A stretch of DNA of 50,175 nucleotides. Origin: M3007 sp035299505 (GTDB taxonomy: Bacteria; Bacteroidota; Bacteroidia; Chitinophagales; Saprospiraceae). The notes beneath the pieces are model-generated. The model was not told the DNA's origin. It did not search any database and was given only the letters and a program-made list of their open reading frames with translations. Location of the stretch: the NCBI GenBank assembly GCA_035299505.1, contig DATGWL010000073.1:1-50175 (forward strand), written 5' to 3'. Positions 17,843-26,200 of the stretch are shown here, one piece after another (position 1 is the stretch's first letter; every line of letters starts with the position of its first letter). The position numbers were made by a program, and so were the translations under genes.

Positions 17843-19326
17843 ATGCTGTTTTTCCTGAGTAAAAAGTGAAGTACCGTACCCACCAATAAGGATGAGAGTA
17901 TGGCGTAGGTGGCTGAGACTGCCGGATTTCTGACACTGCCCTGCAGGTATAGTGTGATGCCACCAAAATAACTTCCGAAATGCACCAGCACTGCCACTAC
18001 TGAGGCGCTTACGGCCGCAATACGCGGGGTATCAGGCATGAAAATCCCGAACAAAACCGGCACAAATGCTGCCGAAAAAAAGGCATACACCCCTAATTGG
18101 GCGAAAATGCCCACACTGAGTTTCGGAAACAGCAACTGGTCTCTGGCCAGGAAAAAGGTGATCAGGGCCAGACCTGAAATGACCACTTTATTAAAAAAAA
18201 TGAGGTTCTGCTGCCGGGTTGGTTCTGCACTTTCTTGGGGAAGGAACCGACTGAAGATATCGGTAGTCAAGGTAGTAGATAAGGACTGTATCAATCCTTC
18301 CAGCGTGGCCAGACCGGATGAAAGCAAGCCCAGAATCACTATCAGCGCCATCCAGACACTGAACTCGCGAACCACGTAGCCGGGAATGATGCCGTCCATT
18401 TTTACACCTGCCAGATCAGGCATGGATAACCGGGCATAAAACCCCACAAAAACCACAGAAAAGAAAACCATTTCAGCCAGAATTCCGGCCGTCAGGTATT
18501 TGTTTACGTCTTTTTCGTCCTTTAAAAGCAGTGATTTAGTGATAATATGCGGCTGACAAACAATAGCTACTCCAACCACAAACGGGCAAAAAACAATCTC
18601 AAAATAATCGCGAAACAGCGGACTTCCCGGATTCACAGTTGCTGTCAGGGCTGGATCAATGGCCGCTACCTTGTCCCAGAAAGCATGTACCCCATCCGAC
18701 ACCCAGGAATATCCCGAAACAAGCAACAAAACAGCCACCAGCAATTTCAAAAATGCCTGAATGGTATTGGTATACACCATAGCATTTGCGCCGCCAAACA
18801 TCATATACCCAAAAACAAATACAATAATGAGGGCCAGCGCGAGAATTTCGTCCACTTGAAGCGCTTGCGACAACACTTTGGTCATGCCAACGCAGATGAG
18901 CACCATGAAAGTGATCAGCAACAGGGAAAGGAATGCAAAAAACAACGCAAAGCCTTTAGACTCATACCGATTACCAATCCACTGCCCCATACTGATGGCC
19001 TTGACTGCCACGCCTTGTTTGCGAAACCGCTTGGTCATCAGAATAAGTGAAAGGTATTTCCCCAAAGGCAGGAAGACGGCAAATGCCAGAAAAGCGCTCC
19101 AACCATACAGGGCAATAAACCCTGGATTGATGATAAAAGTAGCCGCGCTGGTGCTGGCCGCTGCCAGGGAGAGTCCAACAAACCAGGGAGAAAAGTGCAT
19201 GTTACCTACAGCATAATCTGCCATGGATTTGGTACGTCGCGCTCCCTGCACTACGAAATACAGGATGATGCCCATGTAGATGAGCAGGGAAGCAGCAGTA
19301 ACCCATACAATTTCCTGATTTGCCAT
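17839..19326 (-). CDS. Sodium:solute symporter (SSS family)
   Basis: A 495-residue integral membrane protein with about 13 hydrophobic helices, starting at ATG 19326 (MANQEIVWV). The first helix follows directly, and the conserved SSS region around MADYAVGNMHFSPWFVGLSLAAASTSAATF is present, as is GGANAMVYTNTIQAFLKL. The family imports sugars, amino acids, carboxylates or vitamins with Na+. An upstream start at 19383 would add 19 residues of non-family sequence and is disfavoured. The stop overlaps the hydrolase ATG by four bases. It is the first gene of the minus-strand block that continues to the TonB receptor. Substrate unknown. Confidence 0.92.
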   Translation of the reverse strand: MANQEIVWVTAASLLIYMGIILYFVVQGARRTKSMADYAVGNMHFSPWFVGLSLAAASTSAATFIINPGFIALYGWSAFLAFAVFLPLGKYLSLILMTKRFRKQGVAVKAISMGQWIGNRYESKGFALFFAFLSLLLITFMVLICVGMTKVLSQALQVDEILALALIIVFVFGYMMFGGANAMVYTNTIQAFLKLLVAVLLLVSGYSWVSDGVHAFWDKVAAIDPALTATVNPGSPLFRDYFEIVFCPFVVGVAIVCQPHIITKSLLLKDEKDVNKYLTAGILAEMVFFSVVFVGFYARLSMPDLAGVKMDGIIPGYVVREFSVWMALIVILGLLSSGLATLEGLIQSLSTTLTTDIFSRFLPQESAEPTRQQNLIFFNKVVISGLALITFFLARDQLLFPKLSVGIFAQLGVYAFFSAAFVPVLFGIFMPDTPRIAAVSASVVAVLVHFGSYFGGITLYLQGSVRNPAVSATYAILSSLLVGTVLHFLLRKNSI

Positions 19327-19583
19327 TTTAAAAGCATTATTGGATAAACAGCCCGCCAACCCAATTTTATCATGAATTAGCACCTGTTTTCAGAACTCAA
19401 AGGAACAGTGACAAATTGAGCGGAAAACAAGCCCGCACTTTTTCAGTGTATGGACCAAAGCGATGTTTTGGAAAAATACAGCTTATAAAAAATTGATTTT
19501 CAACAAATTAACAATATACAAAAAGGCATAGACCACACATTTTCAAAAATTTCCTATCCGGGCTGCAGCGAAAAAGCTTACCC

Positions 19584-19591
19584 TACCTTTG
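19584..19591 (+). promoter_or_regulatory. Candidate -7 box (TACCTTTG) before the SDR gene
   Basis: TACCTTTG fits TAnnTTTG and lies 28 bases before the ATG of the reductase. No good -33 TTTG is seen at 19-21 bases upstream. The whole divergent gap 19327-19619 is AT-rich (for example 19485-19560) and otherwise shows no gene or repeat; it must hold promoters for both the symporter and the reductase. Confidence 0.4.
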
Positions 19592-19619
19592 AGCCCGGAA
19601 ATCAAATATTATTTTGCAC

Positions 19620-20366
19620 ATGAAAAGACTGGAAAACAAAGTAGCCATCATTACCGGTGGCGCAAGCGGCATAGGAAAAGCAACCGCCTGGAAATTCCTT
19701 GAAGAAGGCGCACAGGTGGCTGTTTGGGACATTGATCATCAACGGATGGATGCCTTGCGCGCAACATGGGCGCAATTTGACGAAAACCGGCTTCGGTTTT
19801 ATCGGGTAAACACCACGAACCTGGCAGAGGTAGAAGCCACTGCGGCTCAGGTGGCTGTAGATTTTGGCACGGTGCATATTCTGGTGAACAACGCCGGCAT
19901 TACCCGCGATGCATCCTTGAAAAAAATGAGCGTGGAACAATGGCAACAGGTGATAGACGTAAACCTGACCGGCGTTTTTTATTGCACCAAAGCGGTATAT
20001 CCATACATGGAAACTCAGGCATGGGGACGCATTCTTTCTGCCGCCTCAGTGGTAGGTCTGTACGGCAATTTCGGGCAATCCAACTACGTAGCCACCAAAG
20101 CAGGAATCATCGGAATGACCAAAGTGTGGGCCCGGGAATTTGGTCGCAAAGGCATTACCGCCAATGCCGTGGCGCCTGGCTTTATCCATACTGAAATGAT
20201 GGATACCATACCGGAAACCGTGCTCCAGGGCATGCGGGATAAATGTCCGATTCCACGATTGGGCAAACCCGAAGAGATAGCTAACGCTTATGTATTTCTG
20301 GCATCAGAAGAAGCTGCATTTATTAACGGAGCAACGTTGAGTGTGGATGGCGGTTTAACCGTATAA
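19620..20366 (+). CDS. FabG/PhaB-like short-chain dehydrogenase/reductase
   Basis: A 248-residue classical SDR. The Rossmann motif TGGASGIGK is at 12-20, NNAG at 90-93, and the catalytic tetrad is Asn115, Ser143, Tyr156 and Lys160 (SNYVATK). It ends with the FabG-type ASEEAAFINGATLSVDGG. Asp37 at the end of the second strand (AVWDID) favours NAD(H) over NADP(H), unlike most FabG enzymes; this is a rule-of-thumb inference. The likely reaction is reduction of a 3-oxoacyl-ACP/CoA or oxidation of a secondary alcohol. ATG 19620 is preferred to a TTG two codons earlier. The next gene starts 20 bases later in the same direction. Confidence 0.88.
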   Translation: MKRLENKVAIITGGASGIGKATAWKFLEEGAQVAVWDIDHQRMDALRATWAQFDENRLRFYRVNTTNLAEVEATAAQVAVDFGTVHILVNNAGITRDASLKKMSVEQWQQVIDVNLTGVFYCTKAVYPYMETQAWGRILSAASVVGLYGNFGQSNYVATKAGIIGMTKVWAREFGRKGITANAVAPGFIHTEMMDTIPETVLQGMRDKCPIPRLGKPEEIANAYVFLASEEAAFINGATLSVDGGLTV

Positions 20367-20386
20367 TTGCCCTTCCCTCATTGGAT

Positions 20387-21817
20387 ATGCGCGCTAAACT
20401 CATATCGTTCTCAGAATATGCGGCAACTCTCCTGCCGCATGAAACAGCCTACCTGCTGGCAATTCAACAGTTTGAAGATCCGGCCAAAGTGGCTGTTCTG
20501 GAACGTTTGCACCAAAATTGCATTCAGATTCATCAGGTAGCGCCATATGACCAGAACATAGATAAACGCAAGTATTCCAGCCTGAAAACCTGGATTTCCG
20601 ATAGACTAAGGGAAAACGATGTAGATGCCCAGTTCGAATGGATGAATGATATGGAGCGGAAAACCATGACCGACTCCATAGAGCCAGAAGAGGAAAAAAG
20701 CATCCTGAGGGCCATTCGGAAAATTGGCCCCACACACTTCTTTTTCATCAAATTTTACGAGCTGGTTCAAACCTTTCGTCATTTTTTGCTCATCCGCCTG
20801 CGCTATGAAGAGCACCGGCAAGCCAACGATTTTCTACACAAAAACCGACAAGCGTACGAGCGCTCTAAAAACACCTACGAACAACTCCACGAAGCCACCC
20901 TGGATATCGTAGGCCAATACTCCACTGGCTCCGGAGAGTCCATGCAATGGCAAAAATGGCTCGCCGAAGTATTGCACGATGACCAATTGGATGGATTAAA
21001 CAGGTACCTGGCACTCATCCGACTCATTTTTGTGCACCTTAACTACGGCAGCCTGGCACCACTGCTACAGCACTTTGAGTACATGGATGACTTGTTCAGC
21101 AATGGAACTTATTACTCCAAACGACTCCTCATCAACTACTACAGCCAACGCCTGCTTTTCCATTCCAAAAGCAAAGACTACGAAAAAGCAATTTACTACG
21201 GTTACCTGTCTATTCGGGGCAAGAACTCAGACTACCTGCATTACCTGAACAACCTGGCATCTGTGCTCATGCGCGCCAAAAGGCATACTGAAGCACTTCA
21301 GGTTATGAAGTCTGCATATGCCGACGTTAAAACCACCCGAAATTTCCACAGTAAGATTGGTTTTGTAGCCTTTTACATCAAATGCCTCAACCACAACCAA
21401 CAGTTCAAAAATGCCGAAGGTTATGCCAATGCTTTTCTGAAGGCTTATAAAAAGGAAATATTCGAATATCGCTGGCACCTGTTCTTTACCGCCTATCTGG
21501 ATGCACTATTCCAGCAGAGGAAATATGGACGCGTTACCAGCCTGGTACAACAATACCGACTCTTGCAAAAAGACAAGGAATACCAGAAAAAAGCCTCTTA
21601 CCTGCCGGTTATACCCTGGTATTATGAAATGGCAGCCTACAAAGAATCCGGACAGGGCCTACACCCGCTGGCCAACCGAATCTGCGATTACATGCTCTCT
21701 CTGCCAGCAAACTCGGAAAAACTGCCACAAATAAGAGCGTTTTTGCAGGAAGTAAAAGACCATATTCCGGATGCATATCAGCTCATTCAAGCTAAATGGC
21801 ATGAGAAAAAGCGGTGA
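20387..21817 (+). CDS. Unknown cytoplasmic all-helical (TPR-like) protein
   Basis: A 476-residue protein that I do not recognise. It has no signal peptide or membrane segment. The sequence is rich in aromatic and charged residues with amphipathic helices throughout; from about residue 200 onwards helix pairs of TPR-like spacing are visible (for example KDYEKAIYYGYLSIRG, KRHTEALQVMKSAY, QFKNAEGYANAFLKAY). Similar-looking helical-repeat proteins of unknown role are frequent in Saprospiraceae, and the partial gene at the right window edge has the same look. The start is ambiguous: ATG 20387 or TTG 20381. It follows the SDR gene by 20 bases, probably one transcript, but no functional link is evident. 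Confidence 0.75.
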   Translation: MRAKLISFSEYAATLLPHETAYLLAIQQFEDPAKVAVLERLHQNCIQIHQVAPYDQNIDKRKYSSLKTWISDRLRENDVDAQFEWMNDMERKTMTDSIEPEEEKSILRAIRKIGPTHFFFIKFYELVQTFRHFLLIRLRYEEHRQANDFLHKNRQAYERSKNTYEQLHEATLDIVGQYSTGSGESMQWQKWLAEVLHDDQLDGLNRYLALIRLIFVHLNYGSLAPLLQHFEYMDDLFSNGTYYSKRLLINYYSQRLLFHSKSKDYEKAIYYGYLSIRGKNSDYLHYLNNLASVLMRAKRHTEALQVMKSAYADVKTTRNFHSKIGFVAFYIKCLNHNQQFKNAEGYANAFLKAYKKEIFEYRWHLFFTAYLDALFQQRKYGRVTSLVQQYRLLQKDKEYQKKASYLPVIPWYYEMAAYKESGQGLHPLANRICDYMLSLPANSEKLPQIRAFLQEVKDHIPDAYQLIQAKWHEKKR

Positions 21818-21821
21818 AGAT

Positions 21822-21913
21822 GGGACATTGGGGGTCATTTGAGGTCATTTAAGGTCATTTGAGGTCATTTGGGGGACATTTGGGGGGCATTTGGGGGGCA
21901 TTTGAGGACATTT
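21822..21913 (+). repeat. Short tandem array, GGTCATTTGA-type units (left arm)
   Basis: About nine degenerate 10-11-base units, first GGTCATTTGA-like and then GGGGACATTT/GGGGGCATTT, follow directly on the end of the helical protein gene. The same unit recurs in inverse orientation at 22050-22101, beyond the hairpin element, so the two arrays form a long imperfect inverted repeat. Confidence 0.85.
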
Positions 21914-22049
21914 AATCAACGTGGGTTGTCATCCAGAGCGAAGCGAAGGACCTACACAAGCCCGGTTTCCGAAATGCCTTAGCCCAATGCACCCGAATAT
22001 CCTGGCTTGTGTAGGTTCCGAGTACTCGGAATAACAACCCACATTGATT
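21914..22049. repeat. Palindromic hairpin element with imperfect terminal inverted repeats
   Basis: The ends AATCAACGTGGGTTGT (21914-21929) and ACAACCCACATTGATT (22034-22049) are inverted copies with one mismatch. Further in, CCTACACAAGCC and GGCTTGTGTAGG pair perfectly, so the RNA or single strand would fold into a cruciform of about 45-base arms with a roughly 45-base loop. The left arm holds AGAGCGAAGCGAAGGA, a type of sequence I have often seen in intergenic repeats of Bacteroidota (memory, not searched). There is no ORF or transposase. Lying between convergent genes it could act as a bidirectional terminator or be a MITE/REP-like element. Confidence 0.8.
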
Positions 22050-22101
22050 AAATGACCTCAAATGACCCCCAAATGACCTCAAATGACCCTAAATGACCTA
22101 C
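22050..22101 (-). repeat. Short tandem array, AAATGACCTC-type units (right arm)
   Basis: Five units of 10-11 bases (AAATGACCTC, AAATGACCCCC, AAATGACCTC, AAATGACCCT, AAATGACCTA) are the reverse complement of the left array unit and end nine bases before the stop of the adaptor gene. The array directly abuts the right terminal repeat of the hairpin element. Confidence 0.85.
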
Positions 22102-22110
22102 AACACCTCC

Positions 22111-23244
22111 TTACTCCGCGCTGTTCTTCATCTTCATCAGCAGCGTGTAGGCATTCTGCAACACCAGATCTTTGCCTGAAATATCTGTTTTGGGCAAAAT
22201 TTGCTGCTCTCCTTTTTCTGCAATACCAAGCTCTACCGGTATCATGTCAAACTGGCCATTGCCCTTGTCCAGAAAAACAAAATGCTCGTTTTGCCAGCGC
22301 ACCACGGCGCCTTCCGGCACCACCAGGGCCTTTTCGGTCACTACGGCCACTTCTGCGTTCATGAACATTCCCGGAAACAGCTTTTTATGGTCGTACTTGC
22401 TGAAGTGGCAGTGCACTTCGGCAGCCCGGTTTTCATCCAGGTTTTTACTGATAAGCAGGATCTCGGCCTGGTATTTTTGGTCGGGCTGATCGGCGGTATA
22501 GGCCACCACTTTTTGGCCAATAGCCAGACTGGCCACGTCTTTTTCAAAAACCTTCAGGTTCAGGTGGATATCCTCCGGGTTCACCAGCTCAAACAAAACA
22601 TCCGTTGGCGCAGTGTATTTGCCAATGTTGACGTGCACTTTGGACACGTACCCGTTGATAGGAGAACGCACGCTGACGGTTCTGGACAAGTTAGCCTCGT
22701 TTAATCCGGCCGGATCGAGCCCTATTAACCGCAGTTTCTCTTCCAGTGCCCTGAGCGTAATTTTCTGCACCTCCCAGTTGTTTTTTGCCTGCTGGAATAC
22801 CTTGTCGCTGCTGGCTTTGTCTGAATTCAGCAGTTGCTGGCGTTGGTATTCGCTTTCCGCCAATGCCACATTAGCCCTCGCCATCAGATAATCCTGTTGA
22901 ATCTGAATAAACTGGGCATCCTCCATAATGGCCAGCACCTCGCCTTTTCTGACAGCCATACCCGGCAGTAATTTGGTCGACTTGAGGTAGCCACCCAGCG
23001 GGAAACTGATGCTGATCATGTTCTGGGGAGGCACATCAATATCGCCATTGAGTTTTAAGGTGGCCGACAAGGGTTTTTGTTCCGGTTTACCTACCACAAT
23101 ACCGGCATTTTTCAGTTGCTGGGGGTCCAGCGATACCTCGGTGGGCAAACTTGTTTCTGCGGTGTCCGCCGCAGCGGGTGTTTCCGGGTTGGAGCCACAG
23201 GAAGCCAGCAAAAATGCCAGCGCTACAATGCTATATGGTTTCAT
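22111..23244 (-). CDS. RND efflux periplasmic adaptor (HlyD/CusB-type) lipoprotein
   Basis: A 377-residue membrane-fusion protein. The signal peptide ends in lipobox LLASC with Cys16, so it is anchored as a lipoprotein. The barrel-sandwich/lipoyl part (VRKGEVLAIMEDAQF, then VRSPINGYVSKVHVNIGKYTAPTDVLFELVN) encloses a helical hairpin of about residues 115-165, followed by the beta-barrel and membrane-proximal domains (LFPGMFMNAEVAVVTEKALVVPEGAVV). It links an inner-membrane RND pump to the outer-membrane channel. It starts 12 bases after the pump stop in the same operon. No His- or Met-rich metal-binding N-terminus is seen, so the metal remains open. Confidence 0.92.
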   Translation of the reverse strand: MKPYSIVALAFLLASCGSNPETPAAADTAETSLPTEVSLDPQQLKNAGIVVGKPEQKPLSATLKLNGDIDVPPQNMISISFPLGGYLKSTKLLPGMAVRKGEVLAIMEDAQFIQIQQDYLMARANVALAESEYQRQQLLNSDKASSDKVFQQAKNNWEVQKITLRALEEKLRLIGLDPAGLNEANLSRTVSVRSPINGYVSKVHVNIGKYTAPTDVLFELVNPEDIHLNLKVFEKDVASLAIGQKVVAYTADQPDQKYQAEILLISKNLDENRAAEVHCHFSKYDHKKLFPGMFMNAEVAVVTEKALVVPEGAVVRWQNEHFVFLDKGNGQFDMIPVELGIAEKGEQQILPKTDISGKDLVLQNAYTLLMKMKNSAE

Positions 23245-23256
23245 TGATTGTTGTCT

Positions 23257-26200
23257 TTATTGATTAGAAAAAGATTGGAGCAACAACATAGCTTCATTGT
23301 AAGCCAACTGTTGTTCCAGGTATTGGCCCTGAATATCAAAACTCTGATTGACGAGCATGACCCATTCGAGGTAATTGATTTCACCAGCCTGATACTGGCG
23401 GTTGGCAGTAGCTACCAGCAACTCAGCATTAGGCAATGCCTGCTTTTGGAAATATTGCAGGCTTTCCCGGTATTTAGCGGCTTCATCGCGGGCGGCTATC
23501 TGTTCAGCACTCATTTGTTGCTGTAACCAATCCAGCGTTTTTTGCTGTTGTTGCACCTGCAACTCGGAAGCCGCTATGCGCGCACGTTGCGCACGGGCAA
23601 ACAACGGCACCGCAAGTCCGGCTCCCAGATAGGTAAACCGTTTAGAACCATTGAAATACCGGTCTTCATCCCCAACACGCTGATAACCTATGATGCTCTG
23701 GTTGCTCACGCCCAGGGTGATTTCCGGCAACAGTGCTGCTTTCTCTACATCCACCTGATAACGCGCCGAATTTACCTGATGCATTTGAAACTGCATTCGC
23801 GGATGCGCTGCCACTCCTGTGGAATCCAAAACATCTGTCCAGGGGAGTACTACCATCGAAGTTTGTGGAATTCTGATATTGTCAGCGCCCAACAGGCGGT
23901 TAAACTGCTCCAGCGCTGCTGCCTGATCCCTTCGCAATAGCGCTAACTGATTGCCAATTTGCGCTCGTTGCAACTGAGCGGTTGTTTTTTCCAGCATATT
24001 GGATTCGCCACGCTGAAAACGCGCCGCGGCCTTTTCTTCAAAAATCCGGTATACACTATCAGCCCGCTGCAAGAGCTTTTCTTTTTCTGTAAGCGAAATA
24101 TACAGGTAAAAACGGCGACTCAACTCCAGTTTCAGTTCCTTTTCCGTCATTCCGGTTTGAGATTGTGCTGCCAGAAACTGTTCAGACAATAGCCGTTTTT
24201 GGGTTTTGTGCACTTTGGGAAAAGGTATATTCTGTGAAATACCCAGCTTGTTATCAAAGGCGCGGCTGTTGAACTGTCCGAGCTCCGTACTGATATTGGT
24301 TTTATCCAGTTCGCGCCAGGTATCCTTCATACGGGCGTGGTATTGCTCATTGAGTCGGGCGGCTTCCAACCCCGGATTCCGGTTGTTCAACCATTGGATG
24401 GACTCCTCGAGACTTATGGGCTTTTGCGCCTGCACTGCCTGAGCCGCAAGCAGCAAGGCAATAACCGCCGCTACACCATGCTTGTGCGGGTGTTTAGGGA
24501 TACTTTTTTCAAAAAGCATGTATAAAACCGGCAGTACAAACAAGGTGAGCAGGGTGGCAGAAACAATACCGCCAATCACCACGGTGGCCAGTGGTCGTTG
24601 TACCTCAGCACCGGCGCCCATACTTACGGCCATAGGAATGAAGCCCAGGGAAGGTGCAAGGGCCGTCATCAATATGGAGCGCAAACGGATTTTGGTTCCC
24701 ATCAGGATCACTTTCCGCGTATCGTGCCAGCCTTCCTTTTGCAAACGATTAAACTCCGAGATCAGCACGATACCATTTAACACTGCTACGCCAAAAAGCG
24801 CAATGAATCCAACCCCTGCAGAAATACTGAACGGCAAATCGCGCAGCCACAATGCTACTATGCCGCCAATGGCCGAAAGCGGGATGGCGGAATAAATCAG
24901 CAACCCTTGCTTGACTGAGCCAAAAGCAAAATACAACATCAGAAAAATGAGTACCAGCGCCACCGGAACGGCAATACTAAGCCGGTCTTTGGCCGCTTGC
25001 AGGTTTTCAAACGCGCCTCCGTAAGTGATGTAATAGCCTGGCGGCAACTTGATTTGCTGCTCCACTTTGGTTTGTAATTCATGCACAATGCTCTGCACAT
25101 CGCGCCCGCGCACGTTGAATCCTACCACGATACGCCGTTTGGCATCTTCACGCTGAATTTGGTTGGGGCCCTCAATTTCCTGCACATCGGCCACCTGATT
25201 CAGCGGAATTTGAACGCCGGTTGGCGTGGCTACCAGTAGATTATGCACATCTGCCAGGGTTTTACGCGCCTCGCCTGCCACACGCACCACCAGATCAAAA
25301 CGCTTTTCCCCCTCGAATACCTGTCCGGCAGCCGCACCGGCAAAAGCTGCATTCAGGGTGCGGTTCAACTCCGAAATACTCAAGCCGTATTTGGCCATAG
25401 CCTCGCGTTTGTAATTGACTACAATCTGAGGCATGCCATTCACCTGTTCTACATACAATTCTGTGGCGCCTTCTACCCCGTGGCTGATTTCGCCCAGTTT
25501 TTCGGCATATTTAGCCAGGGTGTCCAGGTCTTCTCCGAAAATTTTACACACCACATCCTGCCTGGCGCCGGTCATCAATTCATTAAAACGCATTTGTACC
25601 GGAAACTGAAAACCGGCCGTTACGCCAGGAATGGCCTGGATTTTTTCACTCATTTTCTCTGCCAGTTCATCAAAACTCCTGGCTGAGGTCCATTCCTTTT
25701 TGTCTTTCAGGATCACCATCATGTCACTGGCTTCAATAGGCATCGGGTCTGTAGGAATTTCCCCGGAACCAATTTTGGTCACCACTTTTTCTACTTCCGG
25801 GAAGTTGTTTAGCAGGGCAGCGGCCGTTTTTTGGGTGGCCTCAATGGTGGTATTCAGGTTGCTGCCGGTTAGCACGCGGGTATCTACCGCAAAGTCGCCT
25901 TCCTCCAATTCCGGAATAAACTCTCCGCCCAACGTACTCATAATCCATATGGATATAGCCAGCAGTGCCACCGAACCAGCAATGATGGTTTTGGGCAGGT
26001 TGAGCACTTTTTCCAGCACATGCTGATACCAACGCTCCAGCCGCTCCATCATCCGGTCGCTGAGGTACTTTTTGTGGGATATTTTTTTGCTGATAAACAG
26101 CGAACTCATCATGGGCACATAGGTCAGCGAAAGGATAAAGGCGCCCAAAATGGCAAAGGATACCGTTTGCGCCATGGGTTTGAACATTTTACCCTCAATA

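Noticed and set aside
11520..20366. An ole-type cluster (OleA thiolase, OleB hydrolase, OleC ligase, OleD reductase) for long-chain olefins
   Set aside because: The hydrolase is secreted, the KAS III-like enzyme lacks the OleA His and Asn, the SDR is of short FabG type and on the other strand, and a TonB receptor and symporter intervene.
21822..22101. Structured RNA gene or riboswitch
   Set aside because: The element lies between convergent 3' ends, not in a leader, and its fold is a simple palindrome; a repeat element or terminator is the simpler reading.
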